A DNA stretch of 64,000 nt from Nocardia ignorata NBRC 108230. GTDB taxonomy: Bacteria; Actinomycetota; Actinomycetes; Mycobacteriales; Mycobacteriaceae. The stretch's first letter is position 1. Each line of letters begins with the position of its first letter. Under the pieces are notes generated by a model. That model saw nothing but the letters and a program-made list of their open reading frames with translations. It had not been told where the DNA came from and searched no databases. The position numbers and the translations under genes were made by a program. The stretch spans positions 186,001 through 250,000 of the forward strand of contig NZ_BDBI01000005.1 of NCBI RefSeq assembly GCF_001612905.1, written 5' to 3'. Positions 53,347 through 62,719 of this stretch are shown here, in pieces.

Positions 53347-53589
53347 TCAGGTCCGGGCAGGTGGGCAGGTACCGGAGGCGATACCGGCGCGGCGCATGAG
53401 CAGCGTGGCCGGGCACCACCCCACCGCGCTGTAGAGCAGCAGGTTCGCGCCGACCAGCGCCGGCACGATCAGCCACCACGCCGATATCGTCGCGGCGGCC
53501 GCAGTACCGACGAGAACCAGAACACCGGCCAGTAGTGGCACCAGCCGGGCAATGGTCCAGCCGCGACGGTCCAAGGGGGAGGTAGACAT
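53347..53589 (-). CDS. DUF2892 / YgaP-type small membrane protein
   Basis: 80 residues; ATG 53589 has AAGGAG five bases upstream. Two hydrophobic segments (RLVPLLAGVLVLVGTAAA and WWLIVPALVGANLLLYSAVG), with GWCPATLLMRRAGI at the end, the conserved signature of the membrane part of YgaP-like rhodaneses. Usually linked to sulfurtransferases and persulfide handling. Lies between the DUF302 gene and the repressor gene, in one operon. Confidence 0.8.
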   Translation of the reverse strand: MSTSPLDRRGWTIARLVPLLAGVLVLVGTAAAATISAWWLIVPALVGANLLLYSAVGWCPATLLMRRAGIASGTCPPART

Positions 53590-53637
53590 GAATCTCCTTG
53601 TCGGATCGGCCCTCCGTCCGGGGTGGGTCACCGCGGA

Positions 53638-53958
<321 letters not shown>

Positions 53959-53968
53959 CTATGGCACG

Positions 53969-56116
53969 TCAGTGATGGGCGAAACTGATCCGTGGCAGAA
54001 CTCGGCGCAGCCAGGCCGGTGACCACCAGGCAGTACGGCCGGTGAGACGCAGGATGACCGGCAGCAGGACCAGCCGCACGACCAGGGCATCCAGCAGCAC
54101 GGCGACACCGAGGATGATGCCCATTTCCTTCGGGGGCAGCGGTTCGGCGAGGGCGAAGGTGAAGAACACCGCGACCATGACCGCCGCCGCGGCGAAGATC
54201 ACGCGTCCGGAATGGGCCAGCCCTTCCACTGCCGCGGTCCGGGCGTCGCCGGTGTGTTCGAACTGTTCTTTGGCGCTGGCCAGCAGGAACACGGTGTAGT
54301 CCATCGCGATGGCGAAGATCATGGCGAAGAAGAACACCGGTCCCCAGCCGTCGAGGAACCCCTGGGGAGTGAAGCCGAGCAGCCCCGCGCCGTGTCCGTC
54401 CTGGAAGATCAGCTTCGCCACGCCGAATGCCGCGGCGGTGGAGCCGAGGCTGACCAGTGTTCCCAGCGCTGCGATCAGCGGAGCTTGCAACGCGACCAGC
54501 AGCAACACGAAGCCCAGGACCAGAATCACCGAGATGACGATCGGCAGGTAGTCGTTCAGCGCCTGCTGCAGATCCAGGTTCTCCGCGGGCGCGCCGCCGA
54601 CCATGGCTTGGTCGGGCAACCGGTCTCGCAACCCGTCGAGGACCGCGCTCATACGTTCGTCGGAGGGATCCATAGCCGGTAGGGCCTGCATCATGACCCA
54701 CCCGGAACCGTCAACGGCTGGTTGTGCGGGCGTCACCATCGCGATCCCCGCACCCGCTGCCGCCTCGGCGGTGCTGTCGGCCTGATCGGCGGGGGTGATG
54801 ATCTGCAGTGCACCGGGCGCTCCCTCGCCGAGTTGACGTTGAACGAGCTCATAGCCTTGACGCACTGGTGCCTGCTCGGGGACCACCTGGATCGAGGGCA
54901 TCGCCACCTTCAACCCGAGAACCGGCAGCGCCAGCACGATCAACACTCCTGCCCCGGCGATCGCGAACGGCCACGGTCGGTCGTGTAGCAACTGTCCCCA
55001 CCGTGCGAACCGAGGCGAGCGGTGCTCCTGACGGGTCGCATACGGTAAGGCCGCGGAATTGATCCGCCCACCGAGCGCGCCCAGCGCCGCCGGCAGCAAT
55101 GTCAGGGTTGCGGCCAGCACGACCGCGACCGCGAGCATGATCCCCACCGCCATCGTCCGCACCGCCGGCGCCGGGACCAGCAGAACCGCCGAAAGGCTCA
55201 CCAGCACAGTCAAACCCGACAACACCACGGCCTTGCCCGCGGTGGCCATCGTCTCGGCGACCGCGCGGCGCGCATCAGCGGTCTTGCTCAGCGCATCGCG
55301 GAACCGGGCCACCATGAACAGCGCGTAGTCGATGCCCAGCGCGAGGGCGAACATCATCGCGAAGTTCATCGCCCACACCGAGATCGGGGTCACCTGATTC
55401 AGCAACACCAGGCCGCCGGCCGAAGCCGCCAGCCCGGCCACCGTCAGCAACAACGGCAACCCCGCCGCGACCAGCGAACCGAACGCCAGGACCATGATCA
55501 GCAGCGTCACCGGCCACGAGAACAACTCCGCCTGAATCATCGCGTCGTGGTTGGCCTTGTTGAAATCACTCCACAACGCCGAAGCGCCGGTGGGATAGAC
55601 CTCGACACCGTCACCGGAGAGCCCGGTCAACGCCGCCTTGTGCTCGTCAACAGCACGCACCATGTCATCGGCTGACGCATTGGCGCCCGCAATAAGGATC
55701 CCGGTATGCCCGTCCGGACTGATACTCATTCCCGGTTGCGGTTCCAGCACAGCCCCGAACCGGGAGTCACCGGCGAACACCGCCGAAGCCTCATCCAGCA
55801 CCGCCTGCATCTGCGGATCGGAGACCTGCGCGGTATCGGAATGCACCACCACCTGCACCGCCGCCGAGGAATTACCGCCGAAATGCTGCTGAGCCAACTC
55901 CCGGACGTGCACCGATTCCGAGCCGTTGGCCTGCCACCCCGCACCGGCCAACGAGCTGAAGACACTCGGTGCCACGGAACCCAGTGCGACGAGCACCATC
56001 AGCCACACCCCGACCACCACCCGCGCGCGACCGGCCATCACCGACCCCAGCCGAGCCAACGACCCTGGCCTGCTGGGCCCCGCCGTGCTCGGCGGCTGCA
56101 CCGTTGTCTCCGTCAT
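53969..56116 (-). CDS. MMPL/RND-family transporter
   Basis: 715 residues with two outer domains and about eleven membrane segments in MMPL order. Key motifs: ALGIDYALFMVARFRDAL in the first half and FAIAMDYTVFLLASAKEQF in the second, each carrying the aspartate-tyrosine proton-relay pair. Outer domains around QQHFGGNSSAAVQVVVHSD and residues 420-540. Different from the 43492 transporter at most positions. Two CsoR/CstR-like operators lie 44-94 bases before its start and a third just after its stop, before the repressor gene. Probably part of the repressor's regulon. Substrate unknown. Confidence 0.88.
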   Translation of the reverse strand: MTETTVQPPSTAGPSRPGSLARLGSVMAGRARVVVGVWLMVLVALGSVAPSVFSSLAGAGWQANGSESVHVRELAQQHFGGNSSAAVQVVVHSDTAQVSDPQMQAVLDEASAVFAGDSRFGAVLEPQPGMSISPDGHTGILIAGANASADDMVRAVDEHKAALTGLSGDGVEVYPTGASALWSDFNKANHDAMIQAELFSWPVTLLIMVLAFGSLVAAGLPLLLTVAGLAASAGGLVLLNQVTPISVWAMNFAMMFALALGIDYALFMVARFRDALSKTADARRAVAETMATAGKAVVLSGLTVLVSLSAVLLVPAPAVRTMAVGIMLAVAVVLAATLTLLPAALGALGGRINSAALPYATRQEHRSPRFARWGQLLHDRPWPFAIAGAGVLIVLALPVLGLKVAMPSIQVVPEQAPVRQGYELVQRQLGEGAPGALQIITPADQADSTAEAAAGAGIAMVTPAQPAVDGSGWVMMQALPAMDPSDERMSAVLDGLRDRLPDQAMVGGAPAENLDLQQALNDYLPIVISVILVLGFVLLLVALQAPLIAALGTLVSLGSTAAAFGVAKLIFQDGHGAGLLGFTPQGFLDGWGPVFFFAMIFAIAMDYTVFLLASAKEQFEHTGDARTAAVEGLAHSGRVIFAAAAVMVAVFFTFALAEPLPPKEMGIILGVAVLLDALVVRLVLLPVILRLTGRTAWWSPAWLRRVLPRISFAHH

Positions 56117-56159
56117 GTTCTTCCGCCTTTCGAGTGCTACTCGATCTTCAAAGGGTCAT

Positions 56160-56210
56160 ATACCCCAGGGGGTATATCTCGTCTTTTGAAGACGATACCC
56201 CATGGGGTAT
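56160..56210. promoter_or_regulatory. paired CsoR/CstR-like operators before the MMPL gene
   Basis: Two dyads, ATACCCC-AG-GGGGTAT (56160-56175) and ATACCCC-AT-GGGGTAT (56195-56210), centres 35 bases apart. Between them is another perfect inverted repeat, CGTCTT-TTG-AAGACG. They share arms with the site at 53939. They lie between the leftward MMPL gene and the rightward HXXEE gene and could control both. Confidence 0.7.
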
Positions 56211-56397
56211 ATGTCGAAGGGTTGGTCGATGTCGCCTCTCTCGGGGAGGGTCGACCCGCCGTGGGGATCTCGCTCTGAACGTGAGCACGGCTGACGCGCG
56301 AAAGTGTGCCCGCGTCCGAGTGTCGAAAAGGGCCGCGAAACACGGCTCGATCAAATATAGTCATATTCGCATGCATGGACGAATGAGGGAGATCTCG

Positions 56398-56904
56398 ATG
56401 GCTGATACGCTCGAAACCCGTCCGGATACCGCTGTGGCACTGGATCTTTCGAAATTTCGACCCTTGATGCTATGGGCGCCGTTCGTTGTCTTCGTGGTGC
56501 ACACCCTCGAGGAGATCCCGGGGTTCGCCGCCTGGACGAGCTTGCATTTCGCACCGCTGACCACGGAGGCATTCGCGCTCAGCCATATCCCACTGATCTT
56601 GTTGGTCTTGCTCTGTTCCTGGCAGGCGACGCGACCTCGGGCGGCATCCGGGTGGGTCGTGATCGCAGTGGCGTTGCAGTGGCAGTTCGCAGTCAACGCG
56701 ATATTCCACCTCGGCGCTGCGGCGTGGTTCGGAGACTATTCACCCGGAATGGTCACCGCTGCCACGGTCGCGCTGCCGGCCACGCTGATGCTGCTCACGT
56801 GGGTGCGCCGCGAAAGCGTGCTCACCGCAACCCAACTCGCCGCCGCGATCGCGATCGGCTCGGCCATCGCTGCGGCCGCGATCAGCGTGTTGTTCCTCGG
56901 CTGA
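56398..56904 (+). CDS. HXXEE domain membrane protein
   Basis: 168 residues from ATG 56398, with GGGAG six bases before it. About four or five membrane segments; the motif HTLEEIPGF near residue 34 is the H-x-x-E-E signature of the family, probably a metal site in the membrane. Function of the family unknown. Divergent from the MMPL gene across the CsoR/CstR-like operators, so likely co-regulated. Followed 42 bases later by the DUF3703 gene. Confidence 0.8.
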   Translation: MADTLETRPDTAVALDLSKFRPLMLWAPFVVFVVHTLEEIPGFAAWTSLHFAPLTTEAFALSHIPLILLVLLCSWQATRPRAASGWVVIAVALQWQFAVNAIFHLGAAAWFGDYSPGMVTAATVALPATLMLLTWVRRESVLTATQLAAAIAIGSAIAAAAISVLFLG

Positions 56905-56946
56905 CGCACGAGGCCACCACAACCTCACCCAGGAAAGGGTCGCTCC

Positions 56947-57297
56947 ATGTCCCGCTTGCCCGCCCAGGCCCGCGCGCGTTACTTCGACGAGATGCGAGTC
57001 GCTGCCACAGTAGCCGACCCCGATCGGCGCTGGGCCCATCTCGAACGTGCGCACATCTTGTCTCAGCCGGACCCGTGGCTGCACACCCGCAATCACGTCG
57101 CGATGTTGGCGCTGGCGGTGCGGCAACGTGATCGTCGCGAGGCATTCGGCCAGGTCGTGCGGATCATCGTCGCTGCCCCTGGATCGCTGTCGGGACACTA
57201 TCCCGAGGGCAACACCGGGCGCGCGAGAGTTGGTCTGCGCCAAATCATGCCGACTCCGCCGGACCTGGACGCGCTACTGCACCCAGCCGCCACCTAG
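56947..57297 (+). CDS. DUF3703 family protein
   Basis: 116 residues with AGGAAAGGG upstream. Typical DUF3703 features: DRRWAHLERAHILSQ, HTRNHVAMLALAVRQRD, GSLSGHYPEGNTGRA near the C-terminus. Small helical cytosolic protein; conserved histidines and glutamates suggest metal binding. The family is often near metal-resistance genes. Probably in an operon with the HXXEE gene. Confidence 0.85.
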   Translation: MSRLPAQARARYFDEMRVAATVADPDRRWAHLERAHILSQPDPWLHTRNHVAMLALAVRQRDRREAFGQVVRIIVAAPGSLSGHYPEGNTGRARVGLRQIMPTPPDLDALLHPAAT

Positions 57298-57382
57298 AGA
57301 ATTCAGGGGTTTCCCCGATAGTGGCCGTCCATGTTGCGGCGCAGACTTGGTCCCACCGGGTCGGCCGTCGAACAGAGGCATC

Positions 57383-58021
57383 ATGCAGCAACCGAGTATC
57401 GACCGCATCGCAGCGGTCTTCGACAGAAATGCCACACGCTACGACCGTCAAATGGGTGCGTTCGAGCGGTGGATGCTCGGTGACGCGCGCGGCTGGGCTG
57501 TGGGTCACGCCAGGGGCAGGGTCCTCGAACTCGCCGTGGGCACAGGGTTGAATCTGCCCCGCTATGGTAGCGAGGTCGAGCACGTCATCGGCGTCGACGT
57601 CTCCCAAGGCGTGCTCGATATCGCCCAGCGGCGCCCACTCCGCCCCGACCTGGCCGTACAACTCCGTGTCGGCGACGTGCAGGACCTGGATGTGCCAGAC
57701 GCCAGCGTCGACACCGTGGTGTCGACCTACAGTTTCTGCACGATCCCCGACCCGGGACGTGCCTGTGCGCAGGCCTACCGAGCCTTGATCCCGGGCGGGG
57801 TGTTCGTGCTCGCTGAGCACGGGCCGTCCACCTCCGCGCCGGTGCGGCTGTTGATGCGATTGGCCGAGCCGATCAGCGTCCGGTTCGGCGCCGACCACTT
57901 GCTGCGTGACCCGATTCCCTACCTGGAAGCTGCCGGATTCGTGATCACCGAATCGCGGCGCAGCGGGCGCGGGGGGATTACGTTCCGGGTTCGGGCGCAC
58001 AAGCCCGCGGAACGCGCGTAG
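57383..58021 (+). CDS. SAM-dependent class I methyltransferase
   Basis: 212 residues from ATG 57383 (GAGG just upstream). SAM-binding motif I is VLELAVGTGLNLPRY, motif II region GVDVSQGVLDIA, then VSTYSFCTIPDPGRA and GGVFVLAEHGP. Matches the Methyltransf_11/UbiE-like group, most like phosphatidylethanolamine or small-molecule methyltransferases. The three conserved cysteines of ArsM are not evident (only Cys in YSFCTIP and one in RACAQ), so arsenite methylation is not supported. Substrate unknown. Confidence 0.8.
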   Translation: MQQPSIDRIAAVFDRNATRYDRQMGAFERWMLGDARGWAVGHARGRVLELAVGTGLNLPRYGSEVEHVIGVDVSQGVLDIAQRRPLRPDLAVQLRVGDVQDLDVPDASVDTVVSTYSFCTIPDPGRACAQAYRALIPGGVFVLAEHGPSTSAPVRLLMRLAEPISVRFGADHLLRDPIPYLEAAGFVITESRRSGRGGITFRVRAHKPAERA

Positions 58022-58101
58022 CCGCCGACCATCAGATCGCCTCCATGGCACGGTCCGCAGGCGGCCTGGGGCGATCGCGAGTTATCTACTACCCTGGCGG
58101 C

Positions 58102-58554
58102 GTGCAGAGCGGGCATCGTGGTGTAGCCGTGCGGGTGGGACTCGCGCGGTTGATCGCGGTGTTGGCAGCGCTGGTGGGGCTGGCGATGATGCAGACCTCA
58201 CCGTGCGCGGATCAGGTTCGCGCCTTCGGCCACGACCTTCGATGCCCGACCGCGGGCCTGGCCGCGAACGCGGTCACGGATGGAGATGCTGCGGCGACAT
58301 CGACGTCAGAGGTGGTCGGGCACTTCGAAGCTGCCGCTGATCTTCTCGGCGGCGCCATGCTGGATCCGGTTGCTCCCGTGGGGGCACTCGGTCTGTGTCT
58401 GGTTCTGCTTCTGAGCGTGTTGCTCGCAGTGACGTGGCCTGCGCGTACCCGTCCGATTCTCCTTGCGCCTGCACGCGCTGGACCGCATCCGGTGATCATC
58501 CAGCGGCGCTGCCATGCGCCCAGTTTGGCCATGCTCTGCGTGTTGCGCACATAG
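58102..58554 (+). CDS. putative Cys/His-containing membrane protein (150 aa)
   Basis: GTG 58102 is chosen because a -10-like TATCTAC lies about 15 bases before it, as for a leaderless mRNA; an upstream ATG (58045) would add 19 residues. One segment near the N-terminus (LARLIAVLAALVGLAMM) and one near residue 95 (VGALGLCLVLLLSVLLAVTW) flank an outer loop with a cysteine pair (SPCAD, LRCPT). The tail has RRCHAPSLAMLCVLRT. Cys/His content and position before a thiol-disulfide module suggest metal or redox function. Family not recognised with confidence. Confidence 0.5.
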   Translation: MQSGHRGVAVRVGLARLIAVLAALVGLAMMQTSPCADQVRAFGHDLRCPTAGLAANAVTDGDAAATSTSEVVGHFEAAADLLGGAMLDPVAPVGALGLCLVLLLSVLLAVTWPARTRPILLAPARAGPHPVIIQRRCHAPSLAMLCVLRT

Positions 58555-58729
58555 AAGCCCGGCAGTTCTCAACGCGTCAGTTGCCGGTGATCACATCTCG
58601 GCAGCCTCGACGCGTCCTTTCGATGGCAGTTGCCTGGTCGCGACCGAGTCGCGTTCGCATCACGGCACCATGCCCATCCCATCGGCCAACAGCGACGGGG
58701 TTGTCTGTCGCTGGCATTAAGGATCAGAG

Positions 58730-59422
58730 ATGTCGCAGAAGCAGAGCAAGACCGGCGAGATCACTCGCCGAAAGAGGAACTTGGTGATCTCGGCGGCGAT
58801 CGTTGCCGTCTTCCTCGCGGTAGCCGCCGTGATTGTCGCGATCAACTCCGGCTCCGATGAAGATCAGCCCGTCGCGGGCGCTGATACGCAGAGCCTGGTT
58901 GTCCGCGACAACAGCCACCGGGTCGGCCCGGTGAGTGACGGCAAGGTCACGCTGGTGGAATTTCTCGACTTCGAATGCGAGGCCTGCGGGGCAGCCTTCC
59001 CCTTCGTGGAGCAACTGCGTGAAACCTACAGCGGGCGAGTGACATTCGTAGTGCGCTACTTCCCGATTCCGTCACACTTCAACGCCGAACGCGCGGCGCG
59101 TGCGGTGGAGGCCGCCGCAGGGCAGGGCGCCTTCGAAGCGATGTACAAGAAGATGTATGAAACGCAGACCGAGTGGGCCGAGCAACGTGTTCCGAAGGAT
59201 GACGTCTTTCGTGGCTACGCCAGCGATCTCGGGTTGAACATGACCCAATGGGACAGCGCCTACAACGATCCTGCCACCCTGCAACGGATCAAGGACGACG
59301 TCGCAGACGGCCGAACCCTCGGAGTTTCGGGGACACCCACCTTCTTCCTCAACGGCGCCAAGCTCCAACCGCGATCCGCCGAAGACTTCATCGGGGCCAT
59401 CGATGCCGCACTCGCCAAGTGA
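58730..59422 (+). CDS. membrane-anchored DsbA/thioredoxin-like oxidoreductase
   Basis: 230 residues; AAGGA upstream of the ATG. An N-terminal anchor (LVISAAIVAVFLAVAAVIVAI) is followed by an outer thioredoxin-fold domain with active site FECEACGAAF (C-x-x-C as CEAC). The helical insert includes FEAMYKKMYETQTEWAEQ, and the cis-proline loop is VSGTPTFFLNG. It is expected to form disulfides in exported proteins. Its oxidising partner, VKOR, is encoded by the overlapping next gene. Confidence 0.88.
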   Translation: MSQKQSKTGEITRRKRNLVISAAIVAVFLAVAAVIVAINSGSDEDQPVAGADTQSLVVRDNSHRVGPVSDGKVTLVEFLDFECEACGAAFPFVEQLRETYSGRVTFVVRYFPIPSHFNAERAARAVEAAAGQGAFEAMYKKMYETQTEWAEQRVPKDDVFRGYASDLGLNMTQWDSAYNDPATLQRIKDDVADGRTLGVSGTPTFFLNGAKLQPRSAEDFIGAIDAALAK

Positions 59423-60044
59423 GGCAAGCGTTTCCACGCAATCGAGGGGCTACCGCGCCCCGTTCCCACGGTTGCTGCCCTGGCTGCTACTGATCGGTGG
59501 TCTGCTCGGCACGATGGCCGCGAGCGTACTCACCGTGGAAAAGATGGCGCGATTGCGCAACCCTGACTATGTACCGAGCTGCAGTCTGAACCCGATCGTG
59601 TCGTGCGGGTCTGTCATGGACAGCCCGCAAGGAGCGGTGTTCGGCTTCCCCAACCCTGTGCTGGGGATCGCCGGGTTCGCTGTGGTCACCACCGTCGGCG
59701 CCGGGCTGTTGGCCGGAGCACGGTTCCAGCGCTGGTTCTGGCTGGGATTGCAAGCCGGTGCCGGCTTCGGCGTGGTGTTCGTGCACTGGTTGATCTACCA
59801 GACGCTCTACAACATCGGTGCCCTGTGCCCCTACTGCATGGTGGTCTGGGTGGTGACCGTCCCGATCTTCGGTTACGTGACCCTGCGCAACGTGGTTGTC
59901 GGTGACCTGCCTGTCCCTGCCGCCGCACGTCGACTCGCTGACGTCGCAGTCGGCTACCACGGGGTGGCGCTGACCATCTGGGCCCTCACCATCGTTGCGT
60001 TGATCGGCATCCGCTTCTGGGATTACTGGAGCACGCTGCTGTGA
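59403..60044 (+). CDS. vitamin K epoxide reductase (VKOR) family protein
   Basis: 213 residues, overlapping the DsbA-like gene by 20 bases. Five membrane segments. The active-site CPYC (GALCPYCMVVW) and the loop cysteines (PSCSLNPIVSCGSVMD) are present. VKOR takes electrons from DsbA-like enzymes to quinone and replaces DsbB in actinobacteria. Together with the DsbA-like protein it forms a complete disulfide-forming pair. Confidence 0.9.
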   Translation: MPHSPSEASVSTQSRGYRAPFPRLLPWLLLIGGLLGTMAASVLTVEKMARLRNPDYVPSCSLNPIVSCGSVMDSPQGAVFGFPNPVLGIAGFAVVTTVGAGLLAGARFQRWFWLGLQAGAGFGVVFVHWLIYQTLYNIGALCPYCMVVWVVTVPIFGYVTLRNVVVGDLPVPAAARRLADVAVGYHGVALTIWALTIVALIGIRFWDYWSTLL

Positions 60045-60075
60045 AGGCTGGGAATCCGCACCTCGACACGCCATA

Positions 60076-60092
60076 TACTACGATAGGTAGTA
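60076..60092. promoter_or_regulatory. TACTAC/GTAGTA dyad before the TlpA-like gene
   Basis: TACTAC and GTAGTA form a perfect 6-base inverted repeat with a 5-base centre, 16 to 34 bases before the likely starts of the following gene. CTACTACC also occurs at 58086-58092, just before the small membrane protein gene at 58102. A repressor binding both is possible. Confidence 0.4.
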
Positions 60093-60108
60093 GATGGGGT
60101 GTCGCGTC

Positions 60109-60759
60109 ATGAAGAAGGGATCACCCGTGCAGCCGAGAGCTCGATGGCTCGTCCTTGTTCTGGTCGTGATCGTGGCGCTGATCGTGGCGATCTGGCCGCG
60201 ATCGACCTCTGAGACCCCGTTCGCCCAACGGGGCATGACGCCAGACGCGGTCTCTGGCTCCGCCGCAGTTGCTCCCGAAGTCACCCGAGCAGGTGCGGCT
60301 CTGCTGACACGGTGCCCGGCGCCCGCAGTCCCGCCACCAGCTGGCGCACCACTGAGTGGCGTCTCGGCACGCTGTCTTGGGTCGCCTCATACAGTCGACC
60401 TCGGTGCCGCGTTGAGCGGTGAACCCACCCTGATAAATCTCTGGGCGTCCTGGTGTGGGCCGTGTCGGGAAGAGATCCCTGTGCTCGATACGTATGCGGA
60501 CGAGCCCGGTTCAGTTCGCGTGGTGGGGATCAATCTGCAAGACAACCCCGTCGCCGCCCTGGAGCTGTTTACGGGGTTGGGTGTCGGTTACGCGTCGTTC
60601 GTCGATGTCGGCGACGTGCGCAAGGCGTTGTCCGCGCCCCCGGTGTTGCCCCTGAGTTTCCTTGTCCAGCCGGATGGTTCCGTCGAGCGGATCACCACGC
60701 CAGCTGTATTCGATAATCCCGCCCAGATTCGGGCCGCGATCAGTGAGGTGACCCGATGA
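60109..60759 (+). CDS. TlpA/ResA-like thiol-disulfide oxidoreductase
   Basis: 216 residues from ATG 60109. Alternative starts are ATG 60094 and GTG 60127, the last with AAGGGA six bases before it. N-terminal anchor WLVLVLVVIVALIVAIW, then an outer linker with two cysteines (TRCPAP, ARCLGS) and a thioredoxin-fold domain with WASWCGPCREE and a cis-proline in LPLSFLVQ. Likely reduces disulfides outside the membrane, with electrons from CcdA. Its stop overlaps the next start (ATGA). Confidence 0.85.
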   Translation: MKKGSPVQPRARWLVLVLVVIVALIVAIWPRSTSETPFAQRGMTPDAVSGSAAVAPEVTRAGAALLTRCPAPAVPPPAGAPLSGVSARCLGSPHTVDLGAALSGEPTLINLWASWCGPCREEIPVLDTYADEPGSVRVVGINLQDNPVAALELFTGLGVGYASFVDVGDVRKALSAPPVLPLSFLVQPDGSVERITTPAVFDNPAQIRAAISEVTR

Positions 60760-61409
60760 TCGAGCGACAAGGCAGGCAAAGACTCCCACGATCCACCCCT
60801 ACACCAGCTCGGCAACCCCGGTGGATTGCGGTGCTCGTCCTGTGTACATGCTTGGTGATCGCCGTGACGGGTTGTGCTTCCGGCTCGGATTCGGTCGCCA
60901 CCGGTGGCGGCACGTTCGATTTCGTTTCCCCGGGCGGGCAGACCGACATCTTCTACGACCCGCCGGACAGTCGCGGGCAGATCGGGGCCCTGTCGGGGCC
61001 CGATCTCATGGCCGAGGACAAGACGGTGTCGGTGGCCGACTACGACGGCCAGGTGGTGGTGATCAACCTGTGGGGTCAATGGTGTGGGCCTTGCCGAGCT
61101 GAAGCCGACGACCTCGAACGCGTATATGCGGCCACCAAGAACATGGGCGTGCAGTTCCTGGGGATAAACGTCCGCGATCCCCAGCGTGACAAAGCGCAGG
61201 ATTTCGTCATTGACTACAAGATCGGTTATCCGTCGATTTATGACCCCTCAATGCGCACGCTGATCGCGCTCGGCGGCAGCTATCCCACCAGCGTCATCCC
61301 GTCCACCCTGATCCTGGACCGACAGCACCGTGTCGCGGCAGTGTTCCTGCGTGCCCTGCTGGCTGAGGATCTGCAACCGGTGATCGAACGTGTGGCGGCA
61401 GGACGATGA
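60756..61409 (+). CDS. TlpA/ResA-like thiol-disulfide oxidoreductase, lipoprotein
   Basis: 217 residues. Signal with lipobox VTGC predicts a lipid anchor. Thioredoxin domain with [14 protein letters not shown] and cis-proline loop IPSTLILD. Similar to CcsX/ResA proteins of cytochrome c maturation, but no cytochrome c synthesis genes (ccsA, ccsB) follow in the window. A four-base overlap at each end couples it to the previous gene and to ccdA. Confidence 0.87.
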   Translation: MIERQGRQRLPRSTPTPARQPRWIAVLVLCTCLVIAVTGCASGSDSVATGGGTFDFVSPGGQTDIFYDPPDSRGQIGALSGPDLMAEDKTVSVADYDGQVVVINLWGQWCGPCRAEADDLERVYAATKNMGVQFLGINVRDPQRDKAQDFVIDYKIGYPSIYDPSMRTLIALGGSYPTSVIPSTLILDRQHRVAAVFLRALLAEDLQPVIERVAAGR

Positions 61410-62209
61410 CAGCGCTCGCCCAGGAGATCGGCACCAGCTTTCAGACCGCCGCCGCGACCGGGCCACTGCTGCTCGCGCTCGCCGCCTGCGTGCTCGCCGG
61501 GCTCGTTTCGTTCGCCTCGCCGTGTGTTGTGCCGCTGGTTCCCGGATACCTGTCCTACCTCGCTGGTGTATCCGGTGCCAGTAGCTCACCCGCGGGCGAC
61601 GACGAGCCGGACTCAGCAGCAGACCGATGGCGCGTGGCCGGCGCGGCAGCGCTGTTCGTCGCCGGATTCACCGTCGTCTTCGTCCTGGCCACCGCGTCGG
61701 TATTCGGGGTGATCGGAGCGCTGCGGATCAACGAGGATCTGCTCCAACGCCTCGGTGGAGTGATCACGATCGTGATGGGGTTGGCGTTCGTCGGGCTCAT
61801 CCCGGCGCTGCAGAAGGACACCCGCTTCGCCCCGTTGCGAATTTCCTCCCTGGCCGGAGCGCCTCTACTCGGAGGAGTGTTCGGGTTGGGCTGGACGCCG
61901 TGTCTGGGACCGACTCTCGCGGGGGTTCTCTCGGTCGCGGCCGGAACCGAGGGCACGACCGCCGCCCGGGGCGTGGCGCTGATCGTCGCCTACTGCGTCG
62001 GGCTCGGATCACCGTTCATCGTTCTCGGCTTCGGATCCGCGAAAGCGTTGCGTGGTGTCGGGTGGCTGCGCCGACATTCCCGGACCATCCAGGTCGCCGG
62101 TGGGGTCATGCTCATCCTGGTGGGCACTGCGCTGGTCAGCGGAGTGTGGGCCGTGTTCATCGGCTGGATGCGCAACGAATTCGTCACCTCGGTCGTGCTG
62201 CCGATATGA
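61406..62209 (+). CDS. ccdA: CcdA-type thiol-disulfide transmembrane transporter
   Basis: 267 residues with six membrane segments. The two redox cysteines are in [18 protein letters not shown] and [16 protein letters not shown], the family hallmarks. It carries reducing equivalents from cytoplasmic thioredoxin to TlpA-like proteins outside. Last gene of the operon: the pair of TlpA proteins plus CcdA makes a reducing branch beside the oxidising DsbA-VKOR branch. Confidence 0.92.
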   Translation: MTALAQEIGTSFQTAAATGPLLLALAACVLAGLVSFASPCVVPLVPGYLSYLAGVSGASSSPAGDDEPDSAADRWRVAGAAALFVAGFTVVFVLATASVFGVIGALRINEDLLQRLGGVITIVMGLAFVGLIPALQKDTRFAPLRISSLAGAPLLGGVFGLGWTPCLGPTLAGVLSVAAGTEGTTAARGVALIVAYCVGLGSPFIVLGFGSAKALRGVGWLRRHSRTIQVAGGVMLILVGTALVSGVWAVFIGWMRNEFVTSVVLPI

Positions 62210-62279
62210 CGCAGCGGCTGCTCGGCGGAATTGTCATGATTCCAGCTCTGACGGCACTGTGTACTCGGCGGGGATGGGG

Positions 62280-62311
62280 TTGACCCTGTAGTCGGGTACC
62301 GGGGTGAGAAT
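62280..62311 (+). promoter_or_regulatory. MerR-type promoter/operator
   Basis: A -35 box TTGACC (62280-62285) and a -10-like GAGAAT (62306-62311) are 20 bases apart. The spacer contains an imperfect dyad (ACCCTGTA and TACCGGGGT). A long spacer covered by a dyad is the layout that MerR proteins activate by twisting the DNA. The merR ATG is six bases after the -10 box, so the transcript is probably leaderless. Confidence 0.55.
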
Positions 62312-62317
62312 GTTGGT

Positions 62318-62719
62318 ATGCGTACAGGTGAGTTGGCCGTACAGGCCGGTGTGAACGCGCAGACCCTGCGGTACTACGAAGGTCGCGGCCTACTGGCGCT
62401 GCCGCTTCGATCCCCTGCGGGCTATCGCGACTATCCGGACGAGGCGGTCTCGGTGGTGCGGTTCGTCAAACGCGCCCAGGAGTTGGGGTTCAGCCTCGCG
62501 GAGATCAGGGAGTTACTGCACCTGGCAGACGGCGGCCCCGACGATTGTGGCACCGCACGCGTTGTGGCACAGGCGCGTATCGATCAACTGGCGCAACGGA
62601 TCTCGGAGTTGCAGCGGATGCAACAGTCACTTGGTGAGCTGACTCGCACCTGTGAGATGCCGCGCGCGCAGCGCTCGTGCCCGATCCTTTCCACTCTGCA
62701 TCAGGAGGACATTTCGTGA
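62318..62719 (+). CDS. merR: mercury-responsive MerR regulator
   Basis: 133 residues. N-terminal winged helix (GELAVQAGVNAQTLRYYEGRGLL), dimerisation helix (IDQLAQRISELQRMQQSL). The Hg(II) ligands of Tn501 MerR, Cys82, Cys117 and Cys126, correspond to Cys77, Cys112 and Cys121: the spacing of 35 and 9 is identical. It should repress and, with mercury, activate the promoter at 62280. The stop overlaps the merB-fusion start (GTGA), so both are co-expressed. Confidence 0.92.
   Translation: MRTGELAVQAGVNAQTLRYYEGRGLLALPLRSPAGYRDYPDEAVSVVRFVKRAQELGFSLAEIRELLHLADGGPDDCGTARVVAQARIDQLAQRISELQRMQQSLGELTRTCEMPRAQRSCPILSTLHQEDIS

Noticed and set aside
57383..58021. Methyltransferase as ArsM (arsenite methyltransferase)
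   Set aside because: The conserved ArsM cysteines are not found in a plausible arrangement, and the gene is far from the ars operon.
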